A stretch of DNA of 64,000 bases. Source: Amoebidium appalachense (Eukaryota; Ichthyosporea). The notes under the pieces were generated by a model. That model made no database searches. It saw nothing but the letters and a program-made list of their open reading frames with translations, and was not told where the DNA came from. The stretch spans positions 1,736,001 to 1,800,000 of the forward strand of contig CAVNZM010000015.1 in NCBI GenBank assembly GCA_963693365.1, given 5' to 3'. The position numbers and the translations under genes are program-made. This document shows, piece after piece, positions 11,431 through 25,078 of the stretch (the stretch's first letter is position 1; each line of letters opens with the position of its first letter).

Positions 11431-12327
11431 TCACACACGCACACACATACTCACACACGCACACCCCATATGCAGGTGGCGCCCGGTAGCCTGAACCTCA
11501 GTGCGCCCCCCTCCAAACCCGACCCCCTCTCGCTCTCCGCCATCTCCATGGGTGCCCTCGTCCCCTTTCCCTCCTCTCCAATGCAAATGACCCCCCGCCC
11601 GTCCTCCCCTCTCCGCACCCACCCCTCCAACCCCGCCTCCCCTCACGGGAGCCCACCACGCACACCCCCCCGCACTGCCACCACCACCGAGATGGTGCAC
11701 CAATCAAACTCCCTCGTTCGAGATTCCATCTATGCCGGCTCCCTAGTCACCGCTGTGCTCTTGCTCAAGGCGCCCAAGACCAACCCCCCCTCCACCTTCC
11801 AAACCGACCCTGAAGAGGATGAAGATGACGATGCGGATGTGAGCAACCTCACAGCGTACATCTTCAACTACACCCCACCAAACAACCCACACACCACCAT
11901 GCCCATCCCTTACTGCATCCCCACGGACACGGCAGTGAGCGTGAAGGCCCGTATGGGCATGTACGGGCAGAGGGCAGTCGACTCACTTGTGACTTTCTGG
12001 TACGGTGTGGTTCTGCGCTTGGGGGAGGACGTGTTCTCCCTCCCCCGCACCTCCCTTCACGTGTTCTTTGAGGAGTGCCCCACGGTGGCTTTCAATAGGG
12101 TGGGTCAGCTGTTCTTCAATCTGTACACTTTCATGCGCAACAACCAGTCGCTGGACGAGAGCACTTTGTTCCACTGGTACACCGTGTTCTGCCATGAGAT
12201 TGGTCACAACAGGGGGAATCTCAGCCACGGGAAGGTGCACGGGAACGCGACGGAGGGGCTGATTGTGTCTGCATATGGGAAGTTTCGTGATATGGTGGGG
12301 AGGGGTCTGTATCTGAAGGACTTCTGA
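6500..12327 (+). CDS. GHKL-type ATPase with C-terminal HExxH-like motif, four exons
   Basis: Exons 6500-7592, 9307-9608, 10260-10772 and 11476-12327 join in phase to give 919 residues. All introns are GT-AG (first junction G|CA makes Ala). Exon 1 carries a GHKL ATP-binding fold: N-box-like E72-x3-N76-x2-D79, then DIGQSNKD (159-166) and an ATP-lid-like GHFGEGLK (173-180). This resembles HSP90, MutL and histidine-kinase-type ATPases. Exon 4 starts with a Ser/Pro/Thr-rich linker and an acidic stretch, and ends with FFNLYTF and CHEIGHN. The latter is HExxH at H876, E877 and H880, with H887 and H891 as possible third ligands. The start ATG at 6500 is followed directly by a continuous open frame. 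Function is not known. It could be a chaperone-like ATPase with a vestigial or active metallopeptidase-like end. Introns are packed with C-runs, (CA)n and duplicated elements. Confidence 0.85.
7705..8310 (+). repeat. Tandem duplication, period about 310 bp, in intron 1
   Basis: 7705-8000 and 8016-8310 are two copies of the same mixed segment: ACACACATACAACCAGCCAT, a CCACCACTATCCACCACAACC block, a C-run, and an AAGAGTGCCCTGATCAA block. They are intronic. C-run length differs between copies. Confidence 0.85.
8318..8664 (-). repeat. Dispersed element copy 1 (short end missing)
   Basis: Copy of a roughly 375-bp family also found at 8729-9112, 25179-25421 and 59189-59562. Orientation is given relative to the 59189 copy. 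It lies in intron 1 of the GHKL gene. It is almost identical to copy 2 over its length but lacks about 45 bp at the end carrying the GCAACC...GGTTGC hairpin. Confidence 0.85.
8729..9112 (-). repeat. Dispersed element copy 2 (full length)
   Basis: Full-length copy, from CATGCAACCGGGCATGG to GCATTCAAAC. One end carries a short GCAACC/GGTTGC inverted repeat and the other runs into a C-run. No terminal inverted repeats join the two ends and no open frame is convincing, so a SINE-like or other non-autonomous element is the best guess. Confidence 0.85.
9307..12327 (+). CDS. GHKL gene exons 2-4: middle and HExxH end
   Basis: Exon 2 (9307-9608) is preceded by CACAG and encodes LADLLWNEIEF and an alpha-rich stretch. 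Exon 3 (10260-10772) starts directly after a (CA)n run that serves as its 3' splice site, and ends at ACT|GTATGT. Exon 4 (11476-12327) carries a Pro/Ser/Thr-rich linker (about residues 640-700), an acidic EEDEDDDAD cluster, and the conserved-looking C-terminal block with FNRVGQLFFNLYTF and HEIGHN. From memory, an aromatic-rich helix plus HExxHN block also ends some large fungal GHKL proteins. That comparison needs a search. Confidence 0.8.
10183..10258 (+). repeat. (CA)n ending at the exon 3 acceptor
   Basis: About 38 CA units run straight into the acceptor AG at 10258-10259. The repeat occupies the place of a polypyrimidine tract. Confidence 0.95.
11365..11460 (+). repeat. (CA)n with interruptions upstream of exon 4
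   Basis: Mostly CA units with a few TA and CG interruptions, 15 bp before the exon 4 acceptor at 11475. Confidence 0.9.
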
Positions 12328-13005
12328 ATCTGATACAGGCTGCTCCTTGAATGAAACACGACAAACACGAAACCGACACATGTACTGTGTGACGTATGCA
12401 TCGAAGCAGTACCTGGGCAAACATTTACTGTTGTTGTCCCATAGCACCTGGCGCCAAAATGCTACAACTCGAATGCAAATTCTTAAATCTTGAACGACGT
12501 TTTTTCACCTCACCACATTCTCTTCTGGCTTGTAAATCCATCTTCACCGAGTGCACCTAACCCTGCGACGGCCTTCTGTATGTACTCGAGATGTTCCAAA
12601 ACTCTACTTCGGGTCATAATCGAGTGACTGTTGACCGATCGGTTCTATATACTGGCTGTTCAGCCTGTTTGTACGAAACATGTAATATGCAAGTAAGTGT
12701 TTGTATTACTAACATTAGAAGACTGATGTTAGATGCCACCGATTATTTGTATTCTAATTGCTGCCATGCATGCAATCATTTAAACATTGGTACAGTAACT
12801 GAGTCTATCAAGTGTCTTTCTGTACGTATATACCAAGTCGTGCTACAGTTGTTCTGTCTGTATTGCGTAAATTATCTACATAAATCCAGCCGGCCTGGCG
12901 TGTGGGGATTGTGGCCTATACAACCCAAGTAAATTTTGCAATGTCCATACCCATTGTGAAACACACCGTGGGCTATGTATGCGCACTAAGAGGGGGGACC
13001 CCGGG

Positions 13006-13040
<35 letters not shown>

Positions 13041-13166
13041 GATCGGGCTACACTAAAGGGGCGGCGAGGGATAAAGGGGGAGGGGGGGGGGGGGGGAGGG
13101 GGATTGAAATTGGGAGGGAGACAGTGGAGAAGAAGGTGGAGTCTGAATTTTAGCCCCCTCCCCCCC

Positions 13167-13213
<47 letters not shown>

Positions 13214-13940
13214 ACCCAAAAAAAAAAAAAAAAAAAAAAAAGAAAAAGAAAAAAAGAAGAAGAAAAAGAGAGAAAAAAAAAAAAGAAAGAAAGAAAAAAA
13301 GAAAAGAAAGGGGAAAAGAGAAAGTATAGAAAGAAAACAAAAAAAAGAAAAAGCCAACCCCAACCAGCATGTAATCTTACATGGGCAGATTTCACCGACG
13401 AGTGACCAACCCGAGCAGCATTCCAGCGCCATCTGTTGCCCAATCAACTACCAGTAATTGGATATGTACCCCACATTTGGTACATTTGACCAAACCGTAG
13501 TGCACACTGTTGGTTGCCAGCACATAGAAACGTCGTCAGCTCAGTACCTAATTTCCCCTCAACATCCATCTGAAACATGTATAGAAACAGGGGGGGTAAA
13601 TCACTTGTAATGGATATTTTGTCTCCCATCTCAAGCCGAGAGCACGTGGTGTGTTTGCATCCGTGGCACATGTGTGTGCACTTTGCCGTATGTTCGTTTG
13701 CATGCGTGTGTGCTTACGTGTGTGCGTGCGTCACTAATAGGTACATGCTTGTGCATGTGTGCGCATCCCGCGGGGGAGAGGGGAGAGGGGAGAGTCAAAC
13801 ACATGGTGTACGTGTGAGTGTGAGATGTGAGTGTGTTGTTCGTTTGTGCTCGGCCTATAGTCAACCTCCCCCCCACCCCCCCCCCCACCCCCCTCCCCTC
13901 CCCCCCCCCCCCCGCTCCCCCTCCGCTCCTCCCCCCCCCC
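12328..13940. other. Downstream of the GHKL gene; no gene recognised
   Basis: This stretch contains the GHKL 3' flank, a unique region of about 600 bp, G-runs near 13010-13040, and a block at 13158-13340 where a C-run passes directly into A-rich sequence. A segment at 12917-12990 recurs near 22904-22972, on the other side of the repeat array. Confidence 0.7.
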
Positions 13941-14565
13941 CCCCCAAAAAAAAAGGGTGGAAGAAGAAGAAAAAAGCCTCTGCTTTTCTCCTCCGCCCCC
14001 CTCCCCCCCTTCTCCTTTTTGTACTGTGTGTACATACATGTGAGCGTGTACATGTGTGTGTGTGTTTAGGGGGGGGGGGGGGGGGGGGGGGGTTGTTTTA
14101 GATTGACCACGAAAGAAGGTTGGGGCAAGAGGAGGGGGGGGGGGGGGGGGGGGGGGGGGAGAGAAGGGGAGGGGGACGGTATCGGCTTGTGGTCACATGA
14201 GCGGCAATGGAATTGACACGATGTGAGATGAAGATGAGGCAATGGCGGGAGAGTTGGGGGGAGGGGAGGGGGGACGGGGGGAGGGGGGGGGGACGGGGGG
14301 AGGGGGGGGGAGGGGGGAAGGGGGAGGGGGATAGAAGTTTCGAAAGCAAAAAGTTCATCTTCCCCTCTTCCGATTCCTCCCCCGTTCCCCCCTCTCCCCC
14401 CCCCCCCCCCCCCCTTCCTCCTCCCACACACAAACATCTCAACGGCCAACAACACTTACAGCCGCAGCAGAACCAATCAGAGAAGAGTATAGGATTGTGT
14501 TTGCAGTCGTCAACGAGAGGTATTATACTGGTGGTCTCTCTCGCGCGCGCTCTCTCTCCCTCCCT

Positions 14566-14608
<43 letters not shown>

Positions 14609-14679
14609 CTCTCTTCTCCCTCTCTTCTACCTTCCTCCCCGGCCCCCCACCCTCTCTTCGCCCCCTGTCCCTCTCTCTC

Positions 14680-14725
<46 letters not shown>

Positions 14726-15660
14726 ATCGCTCTTTCTTCCCCCCCCCCCCTCAGTCCTGCCTCTCTTCTCCCGCCCACCTCCACCCCCCCCCTCTCTCTC
14801 CCCACCCCTCTCTCCCTCCCTCCCTCCATCCCTCCCTCCCTCCCTCCACCCCCTCCCTCCCTCCTTCCCCCCCCCCCCCCCTCTCCCTCGTCCATCCCGG
14901 GTCAATCCCGCTCTCGCCCTCGCACTAACTCACTCTCCTGCCCCCCCCCCCCCCCTCCCCCCCCCCCCCCCCCCCCCCCCCCCTTCTTCGCTGGGAAAAA
15001 GGTCAAAAAATAAAAATAAAAATCCTAAGAATAGTTACGAAAAAACTGTCAATAAGACTCAAAGCTCCTGGCTTATAAGTTTCCTCCCCCCTTTGTCCTG
15101 GCACCTTCATATGTTAAGAAGATCTCGATGCTTGTGCTTTTTGCAATGTGCATAGTCCTAGATAAGCTCCATTGTGTGATGGTTTTTCTATGCCCAGCAC
15201 GCCAGGCCGGCCCAAGTTGCATTTGGTATTTGTTTATCTTCTGAGAGTATTGAACTCCCCCCCCCCCCCACCCCCCCCCCCCCCCCCCCCCCCCCACCCC
15301 CCCCCCCCCCCACCCTCGGGACGTGAACACCCATTTCGTACCCATATGAAGCCCCGATTAGAAAGGGGCAATTTAATTCCACAATCACGTTCTCAAACAT
15401 CGCTCTCGGCATAACCCGAGGCCAAACGGACGGTATGTGGGTGACCAATTGAGAGGCTGTGAGTTGCCTTTACACCTGGGACGCACAGTTGAATTCCTTG
15501 ATATGCAGGGGCAGATTCGTGCCCACGGTCGCCCACATACAAATCCCTTGCTGAAGATACGTGTCTTGCCACGATCTGCCCGGTGCCAGAGGTAGGAGTC
15601 ACCGGACGAAAGCTATAGGTAAAGCGAAATCGAATCACGCAAACCGCTAGAAGACAAGAC

Positions 15661-15757
15661 ATATGATTAATTCACCGAAAGAAATACAAAAACCCAATAA
15701 CAATAACCCATGATTAATTCACCGAAAGAAATACAAAAACCCAATAACAATAACCCT
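15661..15757 (+). repeat. 48-bp tandem duplication in a short array unit
   Basis: ATGATTAATTCACCGAAAG begins two adjacent, essentially identical copies of a segment ending AACAATAACCC. The equivalent place in the other short unit (about 21390-21445) has a single, more diverged copy, so this duplication is recent. Confidence 0.85.
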
Positions 15758-16867
15758 ATGTCTATGTGGGGCCTAAATGGGGCAACCCGCCGCTCAACCT
15801 GTACCTCTGTACAATTTACTCCTTTGCAAAAAGTAGGACCATACGGACGTCCACCCACGCAACCCACATGTCATGCAGATACACAGACGTTGAGCAGTCA
15901 CATAACTGTGCGCGCCCACACAGCCCCTCTCTCTCTCTCTTCCCCCGCCCGCCTCCCACCGCCTCCCCCCTCCTCCCCCCTCCCCCCTCCCCCCTCCCTC
16001 AATCCCTCCCTCCCTCAATCATTCACTCCCTATGTCCCTCCCTATGTCCCTCCCTACCTCCCTTGCCCTCCCACTAACTCACTTCCTGTCCTCCCCCCTC
16101 CCTCCCCCCCCCCCCCCCCCCCCCTTCTTCGCTGGGAAAAAGGTCATAGGATAAAAAATAAAAATCCTAAAAACGATTATGAAAAAAATGAACATACGCC
16201 TCAAAGTTCGTGCCTTTAGTTTCCTCCCCCCTTTGTCCTGCCACCTTCATAATCTCAAGCAGTGAAAAAAGGTTCACAGCTTGTGCTTTATTCAATGTGC
16301 ATAGTCCTAGATAGGCTCTATTGTGTGATGTTTGTTCTATGCTCAGCACACCGGTTGTGTTAGTATTTGTTTATCTTGTGAGAGTATTGCACCTCCCCCC
16401 CCCCCCCCCTCCCCCCTCCCCCTCCCCCTCCCCTCCGGTGACGTGAACACCCAGTTTGTACCCATACGAAGCCCCAATCAGAAAGGTGCAATTTAATCCC
16501 ACAATCACGTTCTCAAACATCGCTTCAACATAACCCGAGGCCAAACGGTCGGTATGTGGGCGACCAATTGAGAGTCTGTGAGATGCATCCACACATGGGA
16601 TGCACACTACACATTTGAAGGGTCTTGAAGTTCTTCTGCTTCAGGGACAGGTTCATGCCTATGGTTGCCCACACACAACTCTGCTGAAGATGCGTGAAAG
16701 CTTACAACCACCTAATAGGTACATATATACAAATACCGTAAAGGCTTTGCAAAAAATAGGATCACATGATCGTCCACCCACCGCAACCCACATGTCATAC
16801 AGATACATAGACATTGGGCAGTCACATACCGGCGTGATCTCCAAAACAGCACACACACACACAAACA

Positions 16868-16939
<72 letters not shown>

Positions 16940-17820
16940 ACATGTACAGCCCCCCCTCCTCCCCCTCTCCCCCTCATTCCCCCTCCGTGATGTGGACGAC
17001 TACAAATGGCCCTCTTCCTTTATAGAAAACAACTCCATCTTTACCATGTCTCCCCTCCACACACACAAGAACACACACACACGTACACATCCTAGCATTT
17101 CTGAGCCCAAGGGGACTTGAGTACACAACAGGCGGATTTATATGCGCTTACGTGCGCAGATGAATACATACTCACGAGTACATACAAAAACACCAACTAC
17201 CCACTGAGTCATACACAAGACATCATCCCGCCTCTACCCTCTACTCCCTCCCTTTATGCGCGCTCCCCCCTCCCTCCCCCAAAGAAAAAAAAAGGGGGGG
17301 TCGTCGAAAAAAGAAAAAAACATCTGCTTTTCTTCCCCCCTTCCCCCTCCCCCCTTCCCCCCCCCCCCCCCCCCTTTTTTTTTTGTTTTGTACTGTCTGT
17401 ACATGTGTATGTGTGTGGGGGGACGGAGGGGGGGGCTGGGGTGTTGTTTTAGATTGACCAGGAAAGGCGGGGGGAGGGGAAAGGGGGGAAGGGGGGGAGG
17501 AGGAGGGAGGGGGGGGGGGGGGGGGGGGGGGACGTATCGGCTTGTGCTAACGTGAGCGGCAATGAGATTAACAAATTGTAGATGAAGATGAGGCAATGGT
17601 GGGAGAGACGGGGGTTGGGGGGGGGGATAGAAGTTTCGAAAACAACATTTAATCTTTCCCCTCTCAATTTCCCCTCCCCCTCCCCCCCCTATTCCTCCCA
17701 CACACATATATCTCAACCGCCAACAACAGTTACCGCCACAGCAGAGCCAATCAAAGAAGCCGGTATAAGACTGTGTTTGTAGTCATTAACGAGAGGTATT
17801 TTACTTGGGGGGGCAAGGGG

Positions 17821-18091
<271 letters not shown>

Positions 18092-18226
18092 CTCTGCCCC
18101 TCTTCTCTCTCTCCCCCCCCCCTCCCCCTCCCCCCCCTCTGTCTCTCTTTATTCCCCCCCCCTCCCTCTCTCATTTCTCCCGCCCGCCTCCCCCTCCCCC
18201 CCCTCTCCCTTCCCCTCTCCTCTCTC

Positions 18227-18258
<32 letters not shown>

Positions 18259-18730
18259 CCCCTCTCTCTCTCCCCCCCCTCTCTCTCTCTCTCTCTCCCC
18301 CCCCCCTCCCCCTCCCCCTTCATCCCTCCCTCCCTCCCTTCCTCCCTTCTTCCCTCCCTCTCTCCCTCCTTACGTCCTCCCTCCCTCCCTTGCCCTCCCA
18401 CTAACCGTTTTCCTGTCAACCCCCCCCCCCCCCTCTTCCCCCCCCCCCCCCCCCCCCCCCCCCCAAACTTCTTCGCTGGGAAAAGGGTCATAAAATAAAA
18501 AATAAAAAGAACAGTTTCGAAAAAACTGTACACAAGCCTCAAAGTTCCTGCGGTTGGTTTCCTCCCCCTTTGTCCTGCCACCTATGATCTCAAGCAATGA
18601 AAAAGGTCCCGTCTCTTGAAAGTTTCAACGTGCATAGTCCTATATCATAGCGCTATTGCATGATGTTTCTTCTATGCCCAGCACGACGGTTGTGTTTGGT
18701 ATTTGTTTATCTTGTGAGAGTATCGCACCT

Positions 18731-18766
<36 letters not shown>

Positions 18767-19194
18767 CCCCCCCCCCTCCCCTCCCCCGCCGCGACCTGAA
18801 CACCCAATTCGTACTCACACGAAGCCCCAATTAGAATGGTGCAATTGTATACCCACAATCAAGTTCTCAAACATTGTTTTATCATAACCCGAGGCCAAAC
18901 GGTCGGTATGTGGGGGACCGATGAGAGGCTGGGAGTTGCATCCACACCTGGGATGCACAGCTCACATGTGTAGTTCTTGAAGTTCTTCTGTTTCAGGGAC
19001 AGGTTCATGCCCATGGTTGCCAACATACAAATCCCTTGCTGAATTTACGTATTCTTGTGTTACAACCAGTAGCCGATACTTCTGTGCAATTACTCCTTTG
19101 CAAAAAGTAGTTTCATTCGAACGTGCACCCACACAACCATGTCATGAAGGTAGATAGACATTGGCTAGTCATATACCGGTGTGATCGCTCAGTT

Positions 19195-19233
<39 letters not shown>

Positions 19234-19242
19234 AAAAACACA

Positions 19243-19309
<67 letters not shown>

Positions 19310-19766
19310 AAACACACACACACACACAGACACACACACACACCACATGTACATCCCCTCCCTCCTCCCCCCCCCCCCCCCCCCCCCCTTCTCATGTGGA
19401 CGACTACAAATGGCCCTCTTCCTTTATAGAAAACAACTCCATTTTTACCATGTCTCCCCTCCACACACACAAGAACTCACACACACGTACACATCCTAGC
19501 GTTTCTGAGCCCAATGAGGACGTGTGCACACATAACCAGGCGGATTTATATGCACATACGAGTGCTTGCGCAGATGAATACATACACGGGCCCATAGAAA
19601 CACCGATAACCACTGAGTCATACACAAGACATCGTCCCGCCTCTACTCCCTCTACTCGCTCCCTTTACCCCCCCCCCCCCCCCCTCCTCCCAAAGGAAAA
19701 AAAAAAAAAAAAAAAAAAAAAAGGGGGTCAAAGAAGATAACTCTTGAAAACATCTGTGTTTCGTCC

Positions 19767-19811
<45 letters not shown>

Positions 19812-20396
19812 ACCACCACCACCACACACACACACACACACACACACCACCACCACCTCCTCCTTTTTTGTTTTATACTGTATACATGTGTGTGTGGGGG
19901 GGGGGGGGGGGGGGGGGAGGTGTTGTTTTAGATTGACCAGGAAAGGGGGATAGGGCAGGGGGGGAGGGTGGAGGGGGAGGGGAGGAGCGGGGGAAGGGGG
20001 GTGGGGATGGGGGTGGGGTGTGTGTGTGGGGGGGGGGGGGGGGGGGGGAGGAGGGAGGGGGTTATCAGCTTGTGCTCACATGATCGGCGATCAAATCGAC
20101 AAATTGTAGATGAAGATGAGGCAATGGTGGGAGAGACGGGGGTTGGGGGGGGGATAGAAGTTTCGAAAACAACATTTAATCTTTCCCCTCTTCCGACTTC
20201 CCCAACCCCCCCCCCCCTCCCCCTCTCCCCCCTCTCCCCCAAACACACAAACATCTCAACCGCCAACAACAGTTACTGCCGCAGCAGAGCGAATCAGACA
20301 AGAGTATAAATTGTGTTTTGGGGGGTCTCTATCTCTCTCTCTCTCACTCACTCACTCACTCTCTCTGTCTCTCACACACTTTCACACACACACACA

Positions 20397-20490
<94 letters not shown>

Positions 20491-21469
20491 CCTCCCTCCC
20501 CCCTCTCCCCCATCCTCCCCCCCCTTTCCCCCATCCTCCCCCCACACACACTCCCCCCCCTCCTACCCCTCTCTCTCTCCCTCTCTCTCCCTTTCTCTCT
20601 TTCTTTCTCTCCCCCTCCCCTCTCTTCTCCCGCCCGTCCCCCCCCCCCCCCCCCCCCCCCCCTTCTCCCCGCCCTTCAACCCCATCCCTCTCTCCCTCCC
20701 TCCGCCCCTCCCTCCCTCCTTCCCTCCCTCCCTCCCTCCCTATGTCCCCCGCTTCGCCTCGGCCCTTCTTTGCTGGAAAAAGGTCATAAAATAAAAAATG
20801 AAAATCCCCAAAACAGTTATGAAAAAGCTGTACACTGTAGGCTCAAAGCCCCTGCCTTTAGTTTCCTCTCCCTCTTTACCCTGCCACCCTTATAAATCTC
20901 AGGCAGTGAAAAAGGTCTCTTGGCTTGTGCTTTTTTCAATGTGCATAGTCCTAGTTAAGTGCTATTGTGTGATGTTTATCCTGTTTCCAGCACGCTGGCT
21001 CGGCCCAAGTTGCATTTGGTATTTGTTTCACTTGTGAGAGTCTCGCACCCCCCCCCCCCCCCCCCCCCCCCTCCCCCCTTGCACTTTATTCCCACAATCA
21101 CGTTCTCAAACGTCGCTTTTAACGAAACCCGAGGCCAAATGGTCGGTATGTAGGTGACCAACCCAAAGGCAGTGATCATGACATGCATTTACACCTGGGG
21201 TGCACAATGAGAATGCATAACCTGCAGGGGCAGATTCGTGCACGTGGTCGCCCACATAGAATTTCCTTGCTGAAGATACATGTCTTACGACCATCTAGCC
21301 CGTATCAGAGAGCAGAGGTAGGAGTCACCGGACGAAAGCCCTAGGTAAAGCGAAATCGCATCATGTAAACCCCTGGAAGACAAAACATATGATTATTTCC
21401 CGGATTGAAAAGAAGAACGTAAACCCAATAACAATAGCCCTATGTGTATGTAACTGGGGCCTAAAATAA

Positions 21470-21508
<39 letters not shown>

Positions 21509-21660
21509 AGCCCGTTTGTACAAATAGTCCTCTGCTAAAAGCAGGTTCATACGAATGCCCATCCACGCAACCTACATGACATGCAGATACACAGACCTTG
21601 GGCAGTCACATAAATGTGCGCGCCCACACAGCCCCTCTCTCTCTCTTCCCCCGCCCGCCC

Positions 21661-21693
<33 letters not shown>

Positions 21694-22129
21694 ACCACCA
21701 CCACCCTCTTCCCTATCCCCCCTCCCTCCTTTTTCTCTCTTAAACCCCCACCCCCCTCCTTCCCTCCTTCCCTCCCTCCCTCCCTCCCCACGTCCCTCCC
21801 TCCCTTCCTTGCCCTCCCACTAACTCACTTCCTGTCCTCCCACCCCCTCCCCCCCTCCCCCTTTCATTCTTCGCTGTGAAGAAGGTCATAAAAATAAAAG
21901 AACAAATCTTAAAAACAGTTACAAAAACCTGTACACTGTAGGCTCGAAGTCCCTGCCTTTGTATCCCTCCCCCCCTTTGTCCTGCCACCTTTATAAATCT
22001 CAAGCGGTCAAAAAGGTCTCGTGGCTTTTCCTTTTTGAAATGTGCATAGTCCTAGATAAGTGCTATTGTGTGATGTTTCTTCCCCCAGCACGTCGGTTGT
22101 GTTAGTATTTGTTTATTTTGTGAGAGTAT

Positions 22130-22164
<35 letters not shown>

Positions 22165-22900
22165 GTGTCCAGAACACCCAATTCGTACCCGTATGAAGCC
22201 CCAGTTAGAAAGGTGCAAATAAATCCTACAATCAAGTTCTCAAACAATGCTTTCAATTTTTCCCGCGGCCAAACGGACGGTATGTGGGCGACCAATTGAG
22301 AGGCTGTGAGTTGCATGCAAACCCCTGGGATGCATGGTTTTTTGATCTTGTCCTGCAGATTCGTGCGCATGGTCGCCCTGAACAATTTCTTGCTGAAGAT
22401 ACGGTGCCTTACAACCACCTACCCTGTACTTGTGTACAAAATTACACCTTTGCAAAAAAGTAGGTTCATATGGACGTGCACCCACGCAACCCATACCGTG
22501 TCATGCGGATATACAGACATTCGGCAGTCACATACATGTGCGCGCCCACACAGCACACGCACATGCACAGACCACATGTACCCCCCCCGGCCCCCCCCCC
22601 GGCCCCCCATTCCCCCCTGTCATGTGGACGACTACAAATAGCTCTCTTCCCTTATAGAACACAACATCATTTTTACCAAGTCTCCCATCCACACACAAGA
22701 ACACACACACACGTACACATACACATCCTAGCGTTTCCGAGCCCAACGAGGACGTGCGCACACATAACCAGGCGGATTTATATCATGACGTGCGTGCGCA
22801 GATGGTACTACATACACGGGACCATACAGTGTACACCTAGTGTATGGCCTGGTGTGTGGGAAGTAGTTCTCTAATATCGACGTACAAGTTACGAAGTCAT

Positions 22901-23966
22901 ACAACTCAAGTAAATTTTGGAGTATCCATACCGATTGTGAAACACACCGCGGGCTAATAAGGTGTGCATGCGCACACGTGCGTCGCGCGCGCACGCGCTT
23001 GTGTGTGTTGTTGTGTGGGTGTGTGGGTGGTGGTGGTGGTTGGGGGGGGGGTTAGGCAGAGTTCCGGTGTGTGGTTGTATACACGATATGCATTCGTTTG
23101 GCTGTTCGCGAAGTGTCATACAGATCGATGTTGTGCCAAGGCCGGACGACAAGGAGGCCTTGTGTTGTGCTGGGGCGGCGGCCGCGGCGGGGAGGGGGGG
23201 GGGGGGGGGGGGGCAGCCTGGACAGGTTTGCATTATGATGCATGTCCATTTTGTGTTGGAATACAAGCTGGGTATGTGTTGTCTGTTCTGCCATTATGTA
23301 TTATGATGAATGTCCATTGGGCATGTGTTTTCTGCTCTGCCATTCTTCCGGTTATTAATTCTTAATATTGATTTGGGGTTTTCGGAAAGTGTGTGCGTGT
23401 GTGTGTGTGTGCGAGGTGGTGTGGTGTGATGTGTGTGTTGGGATGGGGGAGGGGGAAGGGGGGGAAGGAACACTGCTTGGCACGGTTTCTTTTTACACAC
23501 TGTGCAGGTAATCTATTTGTGGGATGGCCCAAGCATCACCAGGACACTACAGACTATATACGGTGGGCCATCCGTCATAGTTCGTCAATGTGCAATATAA
23601 GAAGCAGCATCGGTGCACACGCAAGCATGTGCTAGGGTGGCTCGATGGAGCTTCAAAAAGCAAGCATTCACTAGAATATAAACATTAACATAACAACAAT
23701 TATGTTTGGTGTGTGTGTGTGTTGTGTGTGTGACACATGTATGTATATATATCCACAATTGAAAAGCTGGGATTTTCTTGTACATAAATGTATATGGTAT
23801 ATGGTAGAAAAAACAAGTCCCATAGAGGGAACTCGCTATGCATCACCCCCCCTCCTAGGCACAATATATGGTACACGCGCGTGCAAAAAGCAGAGCAGCC
23901 ATCACACCACATATATTTTCAAAATATCACAAATTTTTCGGGTTTTTGGTTTTCAGAAATTCGGAA
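22901..23966. other. Gene-free stretch between the array and the elongase gene
   Basis: It begins with the right-hand copy of the segment also found at 12917-12990, then holds GT-rich and G-run sequence and about 400 bp of unique sequence. I see no coding region. The last part is the 3' flank of the minus-strand elongase gene. Confidence 0.7.
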
Positions 23967-25034
23967 CTATTCGACCTTCTTGGCTTTCTTGGCCTCGCCG
24001 TTAGCAGTTACGGGCTTGGCCTTGGGGTGAGCCTTAAACACATACCGCTTAAGAAGGAACTCAAGGAAAAGCGCAAAGTAGCTCGCATACATAGCAGCGC
24101 ACCAGAAAAGGTTATCCCCGCGAACGTGGCACTTATCCTCCTCCCCGAGGTGCACCTTATAGTAGTAAGTGGCGCCGCACACAAAGATCCCCACAGCCAT
24201 CTGAGACAGCTGCATCATGGTGATGAACAGCGGGTTGATCCATGCAGGCTTAGCGTTGACGGCCATAAGGAAGTAATAGAAGTACATGATGGCGTGCACA
24301 CTGTAGTTCATTGCGACGAAATAAAGGCCAGCGCTAGACTGTGTTGCAAAGGCGTGCCAGCAGAACAGGAGCACGGTGATGTGGTGGTACCAGTGAAGGA
24401 AGATGAGGGGCTTTTTGCGCAAAACAATGAACACCGTGTCGCCTAGCTCAGGGAGCTTCGAGTAGATGAACAGGCCAGTCCACAGGCCCGAAGCACCGAA
24501 ACCGTACGACTCGGGTGCCTGGTTGCATACAGTGTAGTGGAAACCCTCGACAAACAGGTTGTTAAGGAGGTGGGGGACAGTGCGGACGGCACCGAAAAAC
24601 GAGAACGTGGCAAGGAGGAGGTTCCATGCGGCAAGGGAGCGCTTGAGACCGAACGGCTGCCTGTTCTTCATCAGAGCCTACGGGGGTGGGGGGCAGAGAG
24701 GGGGGGGGGGGGGGGGGGTTAGCATGAGGTACACAGAGTGTGTGAGTGTCGTGTGTGTGTGTGTGTGTGTGTGCATGTGCACACACATGCTTGTGTGTGA
24801 GGGGGGTGTGTTGGGGTGTGTTGGTGGTGGTTGTGGTGGTGATGGGGGGGAGGGGATGCAAGGATGCTGAGAACGACAGGGTCGAGAAGGGATTTAGTAA
24901 GGGGAGGAGGCAGGTGATCGTGGCAAGTGAAGGAACGGAGAGACACTTGTGTAAAGCACGTGCTTATTTGAACGGTTGCACAGAACTATGCATATGCGTG
25001 GGGATGCTGAGGTGCACCCGGAACCGGGGGAATG

Positions 25035-25078
<44 letters not shown>

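Noticed and set aside
12591-12932. 113-codon plus-strand open frame downstream of the GHKL gene
   Set aside because: Cys- and Tyr-rich composition without recognisable motif, and no splice or promoter context. Likely chance.
23868-24446. 192-codon plus-strand open frame
   Set aside because: It is antisense to elongase exon 2, whose frame carries all ELO signatures.
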